Below are positions 1 to 9,700 of a stretch of DNA of 33,438 nucleotides, in pieces (position 1 is the stretch's first letter; every line of letters begins with the position of its first letter). The notes under the pieces were generated by a model. The model saw only the letters and a list, made by a program, of their open reading frames with translations. It was not told the DNA's origin and did no database searches. This DNA is from Rodentibacter trehalosifermentans. Lineage in GTDB: Bacteria > Pseudomonadota > Gammaproteobacteria > Enterobacterales > Pasteurellaceae. The stretch spans positions 1-33,438 of the forward strand of contig NZ_MLHL01000093.1 in assembly GCF_002000545.1 (NCBI RefSeq), written 5' to 3'. A program made the translations under genes and the position numbers.

Positions 1-260
1 AAAGTGCGGTCAATTTGAAGTTATTTTTAATGTCTGATGCGGTAAGTGGTGGGTTAGCGAAACAAAATCCGGCGGAAGGCTATCATTTACAGCAAATGCT
101 GGAAATTCTAACGGCGCAGGGGGCAATGGTAAAACTTTGCAAAACCTGCACTAACGCACGGGGGATCACGGATTTACCTTTGGCGAAAGGGGTGGAAATC
201 GGCACATTGGTTGAGCTTGCCGATTGGACAGTTGAAGCGGATAAAGTGCTGAATTTTTAG
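1..260 (+). CDS. DsrE-family sulfur-relay-like protein (5' end cut by window edge)
   Basis: Only the C-terminal part of the gene is present. The reading frame is open from base 3 to the stop at 258-260, about 85 codons, while members of this family usually have about 115-120 residues, so roughly 30 N-terminal residues lie to the left of the window. The visible protein has the family pattern KLFLMSDAV, then NPAEGYHLQQMLEIL, a KLCKTC cysteine pair and a C-terminal GVEIGTLVELADW block. DsrE/DsrF-like proteins are small cytoplasmic proteins related to sulfur-relay components. The specific partner of this one is unknown. A USS (2-10) lies inside the coding frame near the edge, encoding SAV. An internal ATG at 30 or TTG at 15 could be mistaken for a start, but the conserved sequence begins upstream of both. 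The gene is followed after 46 bp by the DUF2339 gene on the same strand. Confidence 0.8.
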   Translation, partial: SAVNLKLFLMSDAVSGGLAKQNPAEGYHLQQMLEILTAQGAMVKLCKTCTNARGITDLPLAKGVEIGTLVELADWTVEADKVLNF

Positions 261-306
261 TAAATGATGACTTTTTGACACTCATCACGGTGGTAAAGGA
301 TAAAAA

Positions 307-3300
307 ATGGAAATTATTGTTATCATTGTTGTGTTTTTGCTTTTGTATATTCCCTGTCAAATGGTAAAAAATGCGAAAATCTTTGATCAGATAGATGAAC
401 TTAAAGCGCGTATCGATGATTTGGAAGCGCAATTAAACATCGTAAAGAATGCGGATTTTGCTCCTCACAGTATTGCTGAAAATGCTCGGGAGAAATATGG
501 CGAAGTGGTTTCTTCACCGATGGAATCCGAAATTTCTTCTCTTGTTCATTCCGAACCGTCAAATAAAAGTCAAAATGAAACTCCGCCAACGTCACAAAGT
601 GCGGTTAAAATTTCAGGGGTTTCCGAACCAGTTTCAAATCCCGTTAAAGAGGAAATTCGTGAAGATTCGCCTTGGGTGAAAAGTGAGGTCAAAATTTCGG
701 AGGTTTCTAAACCGACTTTGAATCACGCGGAAAGACAAGTAATCCACGAGGAAAAAACGGAAGATATTCTACCAAAAGAGGAAAAATCCAACCCGATTTT
801 GGCTTGGTTGCTGAAAGGCAATCCTATCGTGAAAGTGGGGGCGGTGATTTTGTTTTTAGGCTTAAGTTTTTTACTGCGTCTTGCCTCCGAATATATTTCA
901 TTTTCTATTGAAAACCGCTATGCAAGCGTGGCGGTTATCGGTGTCATTTCCACAGTTTTAGGTTGGCGGTTACGTTATCGTCGTTATGATTATGCCTTGA
1001 TATTGCAAGGCTTGGGCATCGGCATTTTATACCTCACCTCGCTTTCGGCGTTAAAATTTCACCAACTTTTGCCTGCCTCCGTGGTGTTTTCCACTCAGGT
1101 TTTATTAGTCATCACCATGGTTGGTTTAGCGTTACTGCAAAATTCCCGTTTATTGGCACAAGTAGCATTATTGGGCGGATTAGCCTCTCCGGTGTTGGTT
1201 TCTGACGGCAGTGGTAATTATTTGGTTTTATTCTGCTATTTAGCTTTGCTGAATACCGGCGTTGCCTTTGTGGCTTGGTTTAAGGCTTGGCGTTCGCTTA
1301 ATTTGATCAGTTTTGTGGGGTCAACTGCCCTTATTCTAGGTTGGGGATGGAAATATTACACACCGGAATTATATCTGATTTGCCAGCTTTTCCTTGTTTA
1401 CTATATCGTACTTTACACTTTTATCGTGTGCCGTTTTGCCATTTTACAAACGCAATCACAAGAGGGTTTTTCGGCAGAATCGGATGATAATGCAACATTG
1501 AAACAACTTTGGCTGACTTGGCTTAGCGGAATGAGACGGGTTGGTTCATTGGATGGAAGTCTGCTATTCGGAAGTGCGTTGACGGCTTTTGGTATGCAAT
1601 ATTCATTGGTGGAGACTTTTCCTCAAAGTTTAATGTATTCCGCTTTTGCTTTTGCGTTGTTTTACACCGTCTGCGGGGTTGTAATGACAAAACGAAGCGC
1701 ACTTGGAGTAGTGGCACAGGGAATGTATTTACTGGGCTTGGTTTTCTTCACTTTGGGGCTTGGTAACATTTTCAACGAAACATTAAATAGATTCTTCTTA
1801 TTAGGTATTGAAGGCACGTTGCTTTATGTTTTTGGTGTGAAACAAAAAATGCCTTTTGTCCGTTTAAACGGTGTAGCATTGAGTCTGACTGCCTTGCTTT
1901 GTCAGCTATTTTATGCTCCTTTTGATGCCGTGATTAGCAGTGCATTATTATTGCAAGGTCTTGTTATCCCTCTTATGTGGGCACATCATCGTAAACTTCA
2001 CTCGGCATTATGGGAAACCCGTGGCGTGATGGGCATTACTGGGTTATTGTTATATGGTGTAGTATGGTATTTTGCCCAACTTTATGCCCACGGCTATTTG
2101 AGTTATCAAAGTGTGGTCATTTTTATCGTCGTTTTGGCATTACTCGGCGCGTTTTGGCAATGGCGTAAAAGCAATCTTTTGCTCACGTTTTGGGTATCGA
2201 TGAGTTTTCTTTTTCCATTTTTCATCCACCTCTTCGGTGGGCAAATGGAAAATTCTCCGCGCCTGTTTGAAAGTGATTTTGCCCAGTTTGTGGTTTTATT
2301 AGCGTTTCGATTTGACTGGCTTTTCAAAATTTCTATCGGTGAATTTTATCAATGGCTCGATACATTACCGCTTTGGCTCAATGGGGTTTTGGCAATCTCC
2401 GCCTTTATTGTGGGGTGGTTGGTTTCGAATCCCAAAACGTCAGTTTTACGAATCCATAACCTGGGCGGCTGGGCGAATCTTATTTATAGTGGCATAACGC
2501 TATGGTTTCTGCTTGATGACTATTTGGACTTGTATAGTAGTGTGAGAGGTGCCGTGAATATTCTCATTATTTTTGGTGTGGGCATTTTGCTTACCCCTTG
2601 GCTTCGTTGGAAACAGCTTGCACAAACCCAAGTGGCATTTTTACCGATTTTTGCCTGTTATTCATTATTGTTGTTTCTCGAGGGAATAAACCGGCATTTA
2701 TTGGAATATTTCTTCATATTGCTTATTGCGACAATCTTACATATTGCCACTATGCCAAATTGGAAAACGACACTTAAGGCTAAATTACAGAAAGTTTGGC
2801 ATGTCGGCGGATTAAATTTCTTTATTTTGGCGTGGTCGGTTTATTTTGTGGAATGGGTTGATTCGATGGATTATACGCTATCCAAAACTTGGTTTGAAAC
2901 GTCAAAAGTGGTCGTGCCGTTAATCGTCGATTTTGCCTTGTTAAAATTGCGCCCAACGTTGCAAAAATGGGGCATGGAAAAGGTTTATTTAAAACAAGGC
3001 GTTATTCTCTCCATTATTTTTCTGTTTATCGCTTTTCTTGTGGGGCTAGGGGAGAGCGGCGATCCTTCTCCATGGCGATATATTCCTGTTTTGAACCCTT
3101 TAGAATTTTGTTCGCTTGGCATTTTAGTGCTGCTTTGGCTTTGGCATAAATCTGTCAGTCAGGAAAAGATAAAAACGGAATTTTTCTTAATTATCGGGGC
3201 GGCAGGTTGGTTGCTATTAAACGTGATGTTAATGCGTTTGTGGTATTTTTATGGGGATATCCCGTGGAACTTGGATGCGATGTTACGCTCTTTCGGTTTG

Positions 3301-3552
3301 CAGGCTTCGCTTTCGATTTTATGGACACTGTGCGCCATTACACTTATGGTCAAAGGCAACCGATTAGCGTACCGCAAATCATGGTTGATTGGTGCAGGTT
3401 TGATTTCTCTGGTGGTGGTTAAACTCTTTACCGTGGAACTCAGCAACAGCGGCGGCATTGCACGCATTGTTTCCTTCATTGTGGTTGGGGGGTTATTGTT
3501 GGCGGTGGGCTATTTCGCACCACTACCAGCGAAAAACCAAAACGAAAAATAA
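307..3552 (+). CDS. DUF2339 multi-pass inner-membrane protein
   Basis: This is a 1081-residue protein. It has an N-terminal hydrophobic helix (residues about 2-17) and a short predicted coiled coil (about 27-50, DQIDELKARIDDLEAQL). A hydrophilic, Ser/Pro/Glu-rich linker runs to about residue 160. From about residue 170 to the end there is an almost unbroken series of hydrophobic segments, probably 20 or more membrane spans. This architecture, and the GNPIVKVGAVILFLGLSFLL block opening the membrane part, match DUF2339 predicted membrane proteins. Their function is not established and I do not assign one. An AAGGATAAAA stretch just before the ATG is a plausible ribosome-binding site. The 46-bp gap from the DsrE-family gene suggests co-transcription. 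A USS sits in the linker at 597-605. A strong terminator follows at 3660-3692. Confidence 0.8.
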   Translation: MEIIVIIVVFLLLYIPCQMVKNAKIFDQIDELKARIDDLEAQLNIVKNADFAPHSIAENAREKYGEVVSSPMESEISSLVHSEPSNKSQNETPPTSQSAVKISGVSEPVSNPVKEEIREDSPWVKSEVKISEVSKPTLNHAERQVIHEEKTEDILPKEEKSNPILAWLLKGNPIVKVGAVILFLGLSFLLRLASEYISFSIENRYASVAVIGVISTVLGWRLRYRRYDYALILQGLGIGILYLTSLSALKFHQLLPASVVFSTQVLLVITMVGLALLQNSRLLAQVALLGGLASPVLVSDGSGNYLVLFCYLALLNTGVAFVAWFKAWRSLNLISFVGSTALILGWGWKYYTPELYLICQLFLVYYIVLYTFIVCRFAILQTQSQEGFSAESDDNATLKQLWLTWLSGMRRVGSLDGSLLFGSALTAFGMQYSLVETFPQSLMYSAFAFALFYTVCGVVMTKRSALGVVAQGMYLLGLVFFTLGLGNIFNETLNRFFLLGIEGTLLYVFGVKQKMPFVRLNGVALSLTALLCQLFYAPFDAVISSALLLQGLVIPLMWAHHRKLHSALWETRGVMGITGLLLYGVVWYFAQLYAHGYLSYQSVVIFIVVLALLGAFWQWRKSNLLLTFWVSMSFLFPFFIHLFGGQMENSPRLFESDFAQFVVLLAFRFDWLFKISIGEFYQWLDTLPLWLNGVLAISAFIVGWLVSNPKTSVLRIHNLGGWANLIYSGITLWFLLDDYLDLYSSVRGAVNILIIFGVGILLTPWLRWKQLAQTQVAFLPIFACYSLLLFLEGINRHLLEYFFILLIATILHIATMPNWKTTLKAKLQKVWHVGGLNFFILAWSVYFVEWVDSMDYTLSKTWFETSKVVVPLIVDFALLKLRPTLQKWGMEKVYLKQGVILSIIFLFIAFLVGLGESGDPSPWRYIPVLNPLEFCSLGILVLLWLWHKSVSQEKIKTEFFLIIGAAGWLLLNVMLMRLWYFYGDIPWNLDAMLRSFGLQASLSILWTLCAITLMVKGNRLAYRKSWLIGAGLISLVVVKLFTVELSNSGGIARIVSFIVVGGLLLAVGYFAPLPAKNQNEK

Positions 3553-3659
3553 CGGTATGATGTACCAAATGGACAAAAGTAGTCGTTAAAACGTAGGGAT
3601 GTCATAAGTAACTAAAAAATAAAGGTTATGCAGCAGCGATATAATGCTGAAAATAAGCA

Positions 3660-3692
3660 AAAACCAACCGCACTTTGGGAGCGGTTGGTTTT
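3660..3692. terminator. Bidirectional Rho-independent terminator containing a USS
   Basis: A perfect 12-bp stem, AAAACCAACCGC (3660-3671) with GCGGTTGGTTTT (3681-3692), encloses a 9-base loop. T-rich sequence follows on both strands. It lies between the convergent DUF2339 gene (plus) and ynbE (minus). The left arm and loop include a USS complement (3667-3675). Between 3553 and 3659 I see no gene. Confidence 0.85.
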
Positions 3693-3722
3693 GTTTCTTT
3701 GGTGGCTTGTGAAATCAAGTTG

Positions 3723-3926
3723 CTATTTTTTCTCTTTCTTTTCCGCTACCGCTTTGGCTTTTTCATCCATCGTGACATTAATATTGTGATCAACCACCAC
3801 ATTCATATTGATTGTGATCCCCTCTTTAGGCGTATCAAGTTGAATGGTTGGGGTACAAGCTGTTAATAAGTTAAGGGAAAATAAAGCCACAAAAAAGTGC
3901 GGTCGATTTTTAAGGTGTTTTTTCAT
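3723..3926 (-). CDS. ynbE: YnbE-like outer-membrane lipoprotein
   Basis: This is a 67-residue protein with a lipoprotein signal peptide: basic MKKHLKNR, a hydrophobic core, then the lipobox LLTAC with the lipidated Cys at residue 24. The mature part is short, starting CTPTIQLDTPKEGITINMNV, which is characteristic of YnbE, and ends in a Lys/Glu/Ala-rich tail. In E. coli YnbE is an outer-membrane lipoprotein that pairs with YdbH, one of three AsmA-like proteins implicated in phospholipid transport from inner to outer membrane. Here its start codon overlaps the end of the ydbH coding region by 17 bp, which indicates translational coupling and supports the pairing. The third gene of the E. coli set, ydbL, is not downstream. 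The T-rich terminator at 3660-3692 closes the transcript. A USS lies in the overlap region (3895-3903), inside the signal-peptide codons. Confidence 0.85.
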   Translation of the reverse strand: MKKHLKNRPHFFVALFSLNLLTACTPTIQLDTPKEGITINMNVVVDHNINVTMDEKAKAVAEKKEKK

Positions 3927-6645
3927 ATTCTAAGTTTTGGTAAAGTCGATATTGTAAATTTTGTTCAAATTGTGCGCCGTAGTCAATCATATTCCATAAT
4001 TCGAACATATTTTCTTGGTGATGGTAATTCAAGGTAATTGGATGGTGTGTTGGTTTGTTCATATTGAATCCTTTGATTGTCGCGCGTAAATTCATTTGCC
4101 CGTTAGAAGCAAGATCAAGGTTTGCAGAAGAATGTTCAAGCTCCATTTCTTTTAATAGATCTACCATCATATTTTCCGTGAAACCGCCTTTTTTCAAGCC
4201 GTTTACCACTTCATCGTTCAGTCTAATCTGCATTTTATCGACCTGTTCTAAAGTACCGTTGCAAATGAAACAAGCGTGATTATCTAACCAAAAAGGAAGT
4301 GTTGCATTAATTCGCCCTTCTAAATAAATTTGATTATATTGTGCCATTGTCATTACTCGTTGGAGATCAATATTACGGAATTTTAATGTGGCGATTTTAT
4401 GTTGTGGAAAATTCAGTTTATCCAGTGTCATCTCACCATCAAATAAACCGATTCTCACATTACTCAAGGTGAGCGGTTTAGCCCGAGAATAGGGATAAGT
4501 GCCGGATAAATTAAAGGTGGCATCATTTAGGTATAATGCTCCGTTACGCATATTACGAACAGAAACTTTGATCGGATTGTTGCTCAAATTTTGTAAAACA
4601 TTATTCTGATAATTGAGGGGGAAATGAATGTCCAAATCTTCAATTTCCCCATTTGGAAAAGAAATAGTGGCATTATGTAAATTTAAATTCCCTTTTATGC
4701 CAATACCTTCCTGATCAATCTGGAAATCGCTCACTCCTTTAATCAGCCCTCGATGAATCAACCAACCCCATTGTTGTGGGAAAAGGGATTGGAAAACTTT
4801 GGCGGATTGAGGCTTCCAACTGATTTTCCCTTTGAGACGTTGATCTTCATAACGGGCAAATAAATCTATCGGGCCAAGTGCACCGGCTTTTAAATCGCCT
4901 GCAACATTAAAATGCCCGATACTTTCCCCATCAATGCCCACCCCAAAAACCGGTTTAACAAAACGTCCGCCGTAATCAAAGGCGATCCAATCGCTTTTGG
5001 CTTGCAATAATCCACGGATATGGTTTTTTTCATAATCCCAGCGTAGCCGATCTTTTAATTCCAAAGAAAGTGGCGCCATCGCAATGCCGTTCGTTTTTAC
5101 GTTGTTTGAGGTGGCGGAGAGCTGATTCAGCTCAATATAATTACCTTGCCAAAAGCCAATACCTTGTAGATTCACCGGTGTCTTTAAGGCGTTCCAATAT
5201 GTTTTGCCTTGAATTGTCCAATCCCAGCGATTTTTTGCATTCATCTCTGCATTTTGTAATTTTTGCTGAGGATCACGTAATTCAAAGACGGTTTTAATTC
5301 CGGCAATAAATTCATCGGCTTGTCCGTCCAGCTTCATATCAATATCGGAAAATTGCGGTGTAAAACCTTGTAATGTTGCCGATAATCGACCGTCTAAACC
5401 ATATTTACCGATTTGAACATTGTCTAAGGGCAGATGCATATGAATGTTTGAACCCTGTTGCTGATTATCCATTTTGAAAATAGATCCTGGGTTAAAACGA
5501 AGTAGAGGATGGCTAAAGGTGCCGCCGAGATGATAGGTTAAATTTGTTTGTGCTACCGTATTGTTATAGCGTAAATCGCCCCGTGTTTTTAAATTAAAAC
5601 GGATCTGATCCAGGTTTTCACCGCCGCCAATTTCCCCATTTTCGCCGGAAATCACAATTTCACCTTTACCATACTCACCGAAGGTTTGTACGATTATGTT
5701 GGTATCAATCCCAAAGGGAAGCCAACCTTTGGACGGAGTTCGTAAAGATAATCCCAAGAAGCCTTTAATCGGTTGATAACCGTCAAACGTCCAATAGAAC
5801 GTACCCCATGAAATTTCCAATCCGTTTTGTGTGAAAACAAAGGGAATATCTAAGAGGGGGGAATGGCGTGTTAGATCCTGTGCTTTAAGCTGCCCGTTTT
5901 CCCCCAGCCAAGAAAGAGAGGCTTCACCGGTACTGACTGAGAAATGAGGGTTTTGCCAAGTGAGGCTCATTTCTCCTTGAGGATGTAATTGCAAAATATC
6001 ATCGTTGAGTCGAACGAAAAATCGGGATTGGTAATGTTGTTTTTCTTCCGGTTGATAATCGGTTTTACCTTGCCAAACAAAACGGTTATCTTGCTGGGAA
6101 AGCATTGAGTGATGTTGCAATATTAATCTTTTATCATTTTGGGCGGAAAAATCGAGTTGAAATTGCTCATTGTGATGGCTTACCGTTGCAGAGATAGACG
6201 TATTGAGAACGTCATGAAAAATAGGTGGAACAAGATCCTTGGCATTTAAGAATTGAAACCGCTTAATATTGATTTCAGCATTTGGCATTGCAGCAAAAAG
6301 TGCGGTCAATTTTATCGGTGTTTTATCATTATTACTTGGTATATGTTGAACACAAGCATAGTCAATATAAGCATTTTCAACGACTAAATGCGGTGAAATC
6401 CAACTATTAAGTTGAATATTATACAGATCCGCTAGCATACATTTTCCTACATTCACCTGAAAAGTAGGGAGCGTTAAGCCTTTATGATTTATTGTCCAGT
6501 CATTCGATAATTTCACGGAATAATGAGGTGCAAGAAAATAATTTATCGCACTCTCGACTTTTTTTGATGAAATCCACCAAGGTAAAGAAATAATCCCGAC
6601 TAAAAATATCATCCCTAATAAGGCACAACAGCGACCTTTTCGCAT
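3910..6645 (-). CDS. ydbH: YdbH-like AsmA-family intermembrane phospholipid transport protein
   Basis: This is a 911-residue protein with one N-terminal membrane anchor (residues about 8-25, ALLGMIFLVGIISLPWW) after a short basic MRKGR segment. The rest is a long, beta-rich periplasmic region full of alternating hydrophobic strands, as in AsmA/TamB-type bridge proteins. The C-terminal part, with ITLNYHHQENMFELW near residues 875-890, matches YdbH family proteins. E. coli YdbH is thought to form a hydrophobic groove through the periplasm, joined at the outer membrane by YnbE, and to act redundantly with TamB and YhdP. The adjacent ynbE overlaps by 17 bp. Length is close to the family norm (about 880 in E. 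coli). Weak AAGAAA precedes the ATG. A USS is embedded at 6298-6306. The gene diverges from recB across a 150-bp gap in which I see no confident promoter. Confidence 0.85.
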   Translation of the reverse strand: MRKGRCCALLGMIFLVGIISLPWWISSKKVESAINYFLAPHYSVKLSNDWTINHKGLTLPTFQVNVGKCMLADLYNIQLNSWISPHLVVENAYIDYACVQHIPSNNDKTPIKLTALFAAMPNAEINIKRFQFLNAKDLVPPIFHDVLNTSISATVSHHNEQFQLDFSAQNDKRLILQHHSMLSQQDNRFVWQGKTDYQPEEKQHYQSRFFVRLNDDILQLHPQGEMSLTWQNPHFSVSTGEASLSWLGENGQLKAQDLTRHSPLLDIPFVFTQNGLEISWGTFYWTFDGYQPIKGFLGLSLRTPSKGWLPFGIDTNIIVQTFGEYGKGEIVISGENGEIGGGENLDQIRFNLKTRGDLRYNNTVAQTNLTYHLGGTFSHPLLRFNPGSIFKMDNQQQGSNIHMHLPLDNVQIGKYGLDGRLSATLQGFTPQFSDIDMKLDGQADEFIAGIKTVFELRDPQQKLQNAEMNAKNRWDWTIQGKTYWNALKTPVNLQGIGFWQGNYIELNQLSATSNNVKTNGIAMAPLSLELKDRLRWDYEKNHIRGLLQAKSDWIAFDYGGRFVKPVFGVGIDGESIGHFNVAGDLKAGALGPIDLFARYEDQRLKGKISWKPQSAKVFQSLFPQQWGWLIHRGLIKGVSDFQIDQEGIGIKGNLNLHNATISFPNGEIEDLDIHFPLNYQNNVLQNLSNNPIKVSVRNMRNGALYLNDATFNLSGTYPYSRAKPLTLSNVRIGLFDGEMTLDKLNFPQHKIATLKFRNIDLQRVMTMAQYNQIYLEGRINATLPFWLDNHACFICNGTLEQVDKMQIRLNDEVVNGLKKGGFTENMMVDLLKEMELEHSSANLDLASNGQMNLRATIKGFNMNKPTHHPITLNYHHQENMFELWNMIDYGAQFEQNLQYRLYQNLEYEKTP

Positions 6646-6795
6646 ATTTTCTTAATAATCCTCTATTTTGTGGTTAGGGTTTATAGCGGTGTTATTGTAA
6701 CGAAATCCGCTTGATTAAAAAATCAATTTAATGCGTAGCCAAAGCCTCAATTAGCCTCTAAAATACCGCCATTTGATTTTTTCATTTATAACCCT

Positions 6796-9700
6796 ATGAC
6801 CCAATTAACGCCGCTTAATCCTGTCACATTACCCTTAAATCAAGTGAGTTTAATTGAAGCCTCAGCCGGAACGGGGAAAACTTACACCATCGGTTCCCTT
6901 TACCTTCGCCTTTTATTACAAGCCGGTGAGCAAAATTTTTCACGCCCCTTAAACGTGGAAGAAATTTTGGTGGTGACTTTTACGGAAATGGCAACGGAAG
7001 AGTTAAAACAAAAAATCCGTGAACGAATAAAGGATGCGATTCAAAAATTATCTGCTTATGTGGAAACCCACTCGGAAAGTGCCTTTAAAAACGATGAATT
7101 TCTGACCGCACTTTCGCAAAGCATTGATGATTTTTCTCTCGCTATTCAACGATTAAAATTGGCGGAACAAAATATGGATCTCGCTGCGATTTTTACCATC
7201 CATGGTTTTTGTCGCCGAATGTTGATGCAATATGCCTTTCATTCCGGTGTGCATTTCAATTTGGAATTAGTGAAAGACCAATCGGATTTACTCAAACAAT
7301 TTGCCAATGAATTTTGGCGGGAACATTTTTATCCGTTACCTTTTGAAATGGCGAATTTTATTGCACAAGAGCTGAAATCGCCGGATAACGTATTGGCGGT
7401 GGTTAAAAATGATATTGGGAAAAATTACGATGCTGAATTGGAAAATAACACTCTTCTTTCCTTACCGCTTGAAATACTGTTAGAAAATGTGGCAGGGCAA
7501 CGCAAGATCATTGATCAATTAAAGCAAATATGGCAGGAAAATGAGCTTGAGATTAAGGATTTCATTGAACAAGAACTTCAAAATAAGCGGCTAAACGGCA
7601 ACAAATATCGCGCTAATCATTTGCCCGGCTATTATACAAGGGTGACGGCTTGGGTGAAGGATACGACAGCACATTCTGTTAGCGAAGATATAATAAAATA
7701 TTTCACACAATCTGCTGTAGAGGGTAATGCTGCGGCAGGAAAACAGCCGAATAGGCTGGCGATCCTAGAAAAATTGGATCAATTAGTCGAAGAATATCAA
7801 AACACGATTTCTCCCGATTTACTCCGAAAACTTATTCTTTTCCATTATCGCCAAGGCATTCAGCAAAAACTCCTCGAATATAAACGTAATCATCAAGAAA
7901 AATCTTTTGATGATTTACTGCGTTTACTTTGTGAAGCGTTACAAAATGAACAAGGCGAACAATTGGCTGAAATGATCCGTTTTCAATATCCTTTTGCGAT
8001 GATCGATGAATTTCAGGATACGGATGCGCAACAATACGGGATTTTTTCCAAAATTTACCGAGAAAACCAAGCGAAGAATACCGGTTTTATTATGATCGGT
8101 GATCCCAAACAGGCAATTTACCGTTTCCGGGGGGCAGATATTTTTACTTATCTTAAAGCGGCGGCTCAGGCGGATAAACGTTTTAATTTAATGAAAAACT
8201 ATCGTTCCGAGCAAAGGATGGTGGATGGCGTCAATAAATTATTCGATTTTCCTAACTCACCCTTCATTTATGACAATATTGAATTTACACCGGTCGGTGC
8301 AAGAACGGATCATCGCCAATTTTATTTGAAGGGCAAACGGGAACCGGCTTATCGCTTTTATTTGACGGAAGATGAAGGCGGAAAATTGGACAAAACCGCA
8401 CTTGCTCAAACCTGTGCGGTTTCCATTCAACATTGGTTAAAAAGTGCGGCTGAAAATCAGGCTGTTTTTAAGGATTCGGAAACCTGCCAAACCTTACAGG
8501 CGGCAAGTATCGCCGTATTGGTACGTGATAGATATGAAGCGGCATTAGTGAAAACGGCACTGCAGCAATTAGGTATTGCTTCGGTGTTTCTTTCCGATCA
8601 AAGCAGCGTGTTTGACAGTCGTATTGCCAAAGAATTGGTATTGGTTTTGAAAGCCTGTTTGAACGTGGCAGAACGCCCGATTTTAAATGCCATTGCTACC
8701 GCATTTTTTGGTTTGACAGCGGCAGAAATTCACCAAATTCATCATAATGAACAGGATTGGCAACGTTGGGCGGATAGCTTTGCACAATATCAGCAAACTT
8801 GGCAAAAACAAGGTGTATTGCCGATGTTGCACCATCTTTTACTTGAACAAGGCATCGCCGAACGTTTATTGGATTTGCCGAGCGGTGAGCGTGATCTCAC
8901 GGATTTTTTACATCTGGCAGAGATTTTGCAACAAGCCTCCACGTTAAATAACAGCGAAGCGGCGTTACTGAGTTGGTTTGAAAAACAAATTCGTGGAGAG
9001 GGCAGACAAGAAGCACAAATTCGTTTGGAAAGCGAACGTCAGCTCGTCAAAATTGTGACGATCCATAAATCCAAAGGATTGGAATATGATTTAGTCTGGC
9101 TGCCGTTTTTAGCCGTGCCAAACCGTGATCCGAATCAATCCGGTCACATTAAGCTTTATTATTCAAAAGATAAAGATGCCCTCTTGTGGGATATGGAAAA
9201 TCGCCATTTAACTGAATTGACAGAGGAAACCTTTGCGGAAGAATTACGTTTGCTTTATGTGGCATTAACGCGGGCGAAATATCAAATGGCATTTGCCTTA
9301 CCGGCACAATTCGATAAAAAATGGAATCCGTTTCTTTACTTGCTCACACAGGGGGAAATTGGCAAGAATTTTACGTTGTCACAAAGCTATCCGACTGCTC
9401 CTTTGCTTAACCAATTTAAAGAAAATGTAGAACAATCCGAGAATGTTGTCATTGAATCGGCAGAAACATTAACCCAATTACCGCCTCTTACTTTTTCTTC
9501 AACACAAGATGGAATTTCCGCACCGCAATTTCAGGGAAACATTGAACAAAATTGGCACGTAACCAGTTTCACAGGCATAGAACAAAAACATCGTTGGATG
9601 AATTATGTTAATGAAAGTGCGGTAAAAAAATCCGCTGTTTTTGATGAAGCAAAAGATTATGACACACAATTGCAGGCACAAAATTCTCCGGAAATATTGA

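Noticed and set aside
265-287. Inverted repeat TGATGA/TCATCA between the DsrE-family and DUF2339 genes
   Set aside because: The 6-bp stem with an 11-base loop and no T run is too weak to call a terminator.
6711-6726. Small inverted repeat TTGATT-AAAA-AATCAA between ydbH and recB
   Set aside because: The stem is weak and A/T-rich with no clear promoter or regulator match, so it is probably chance.
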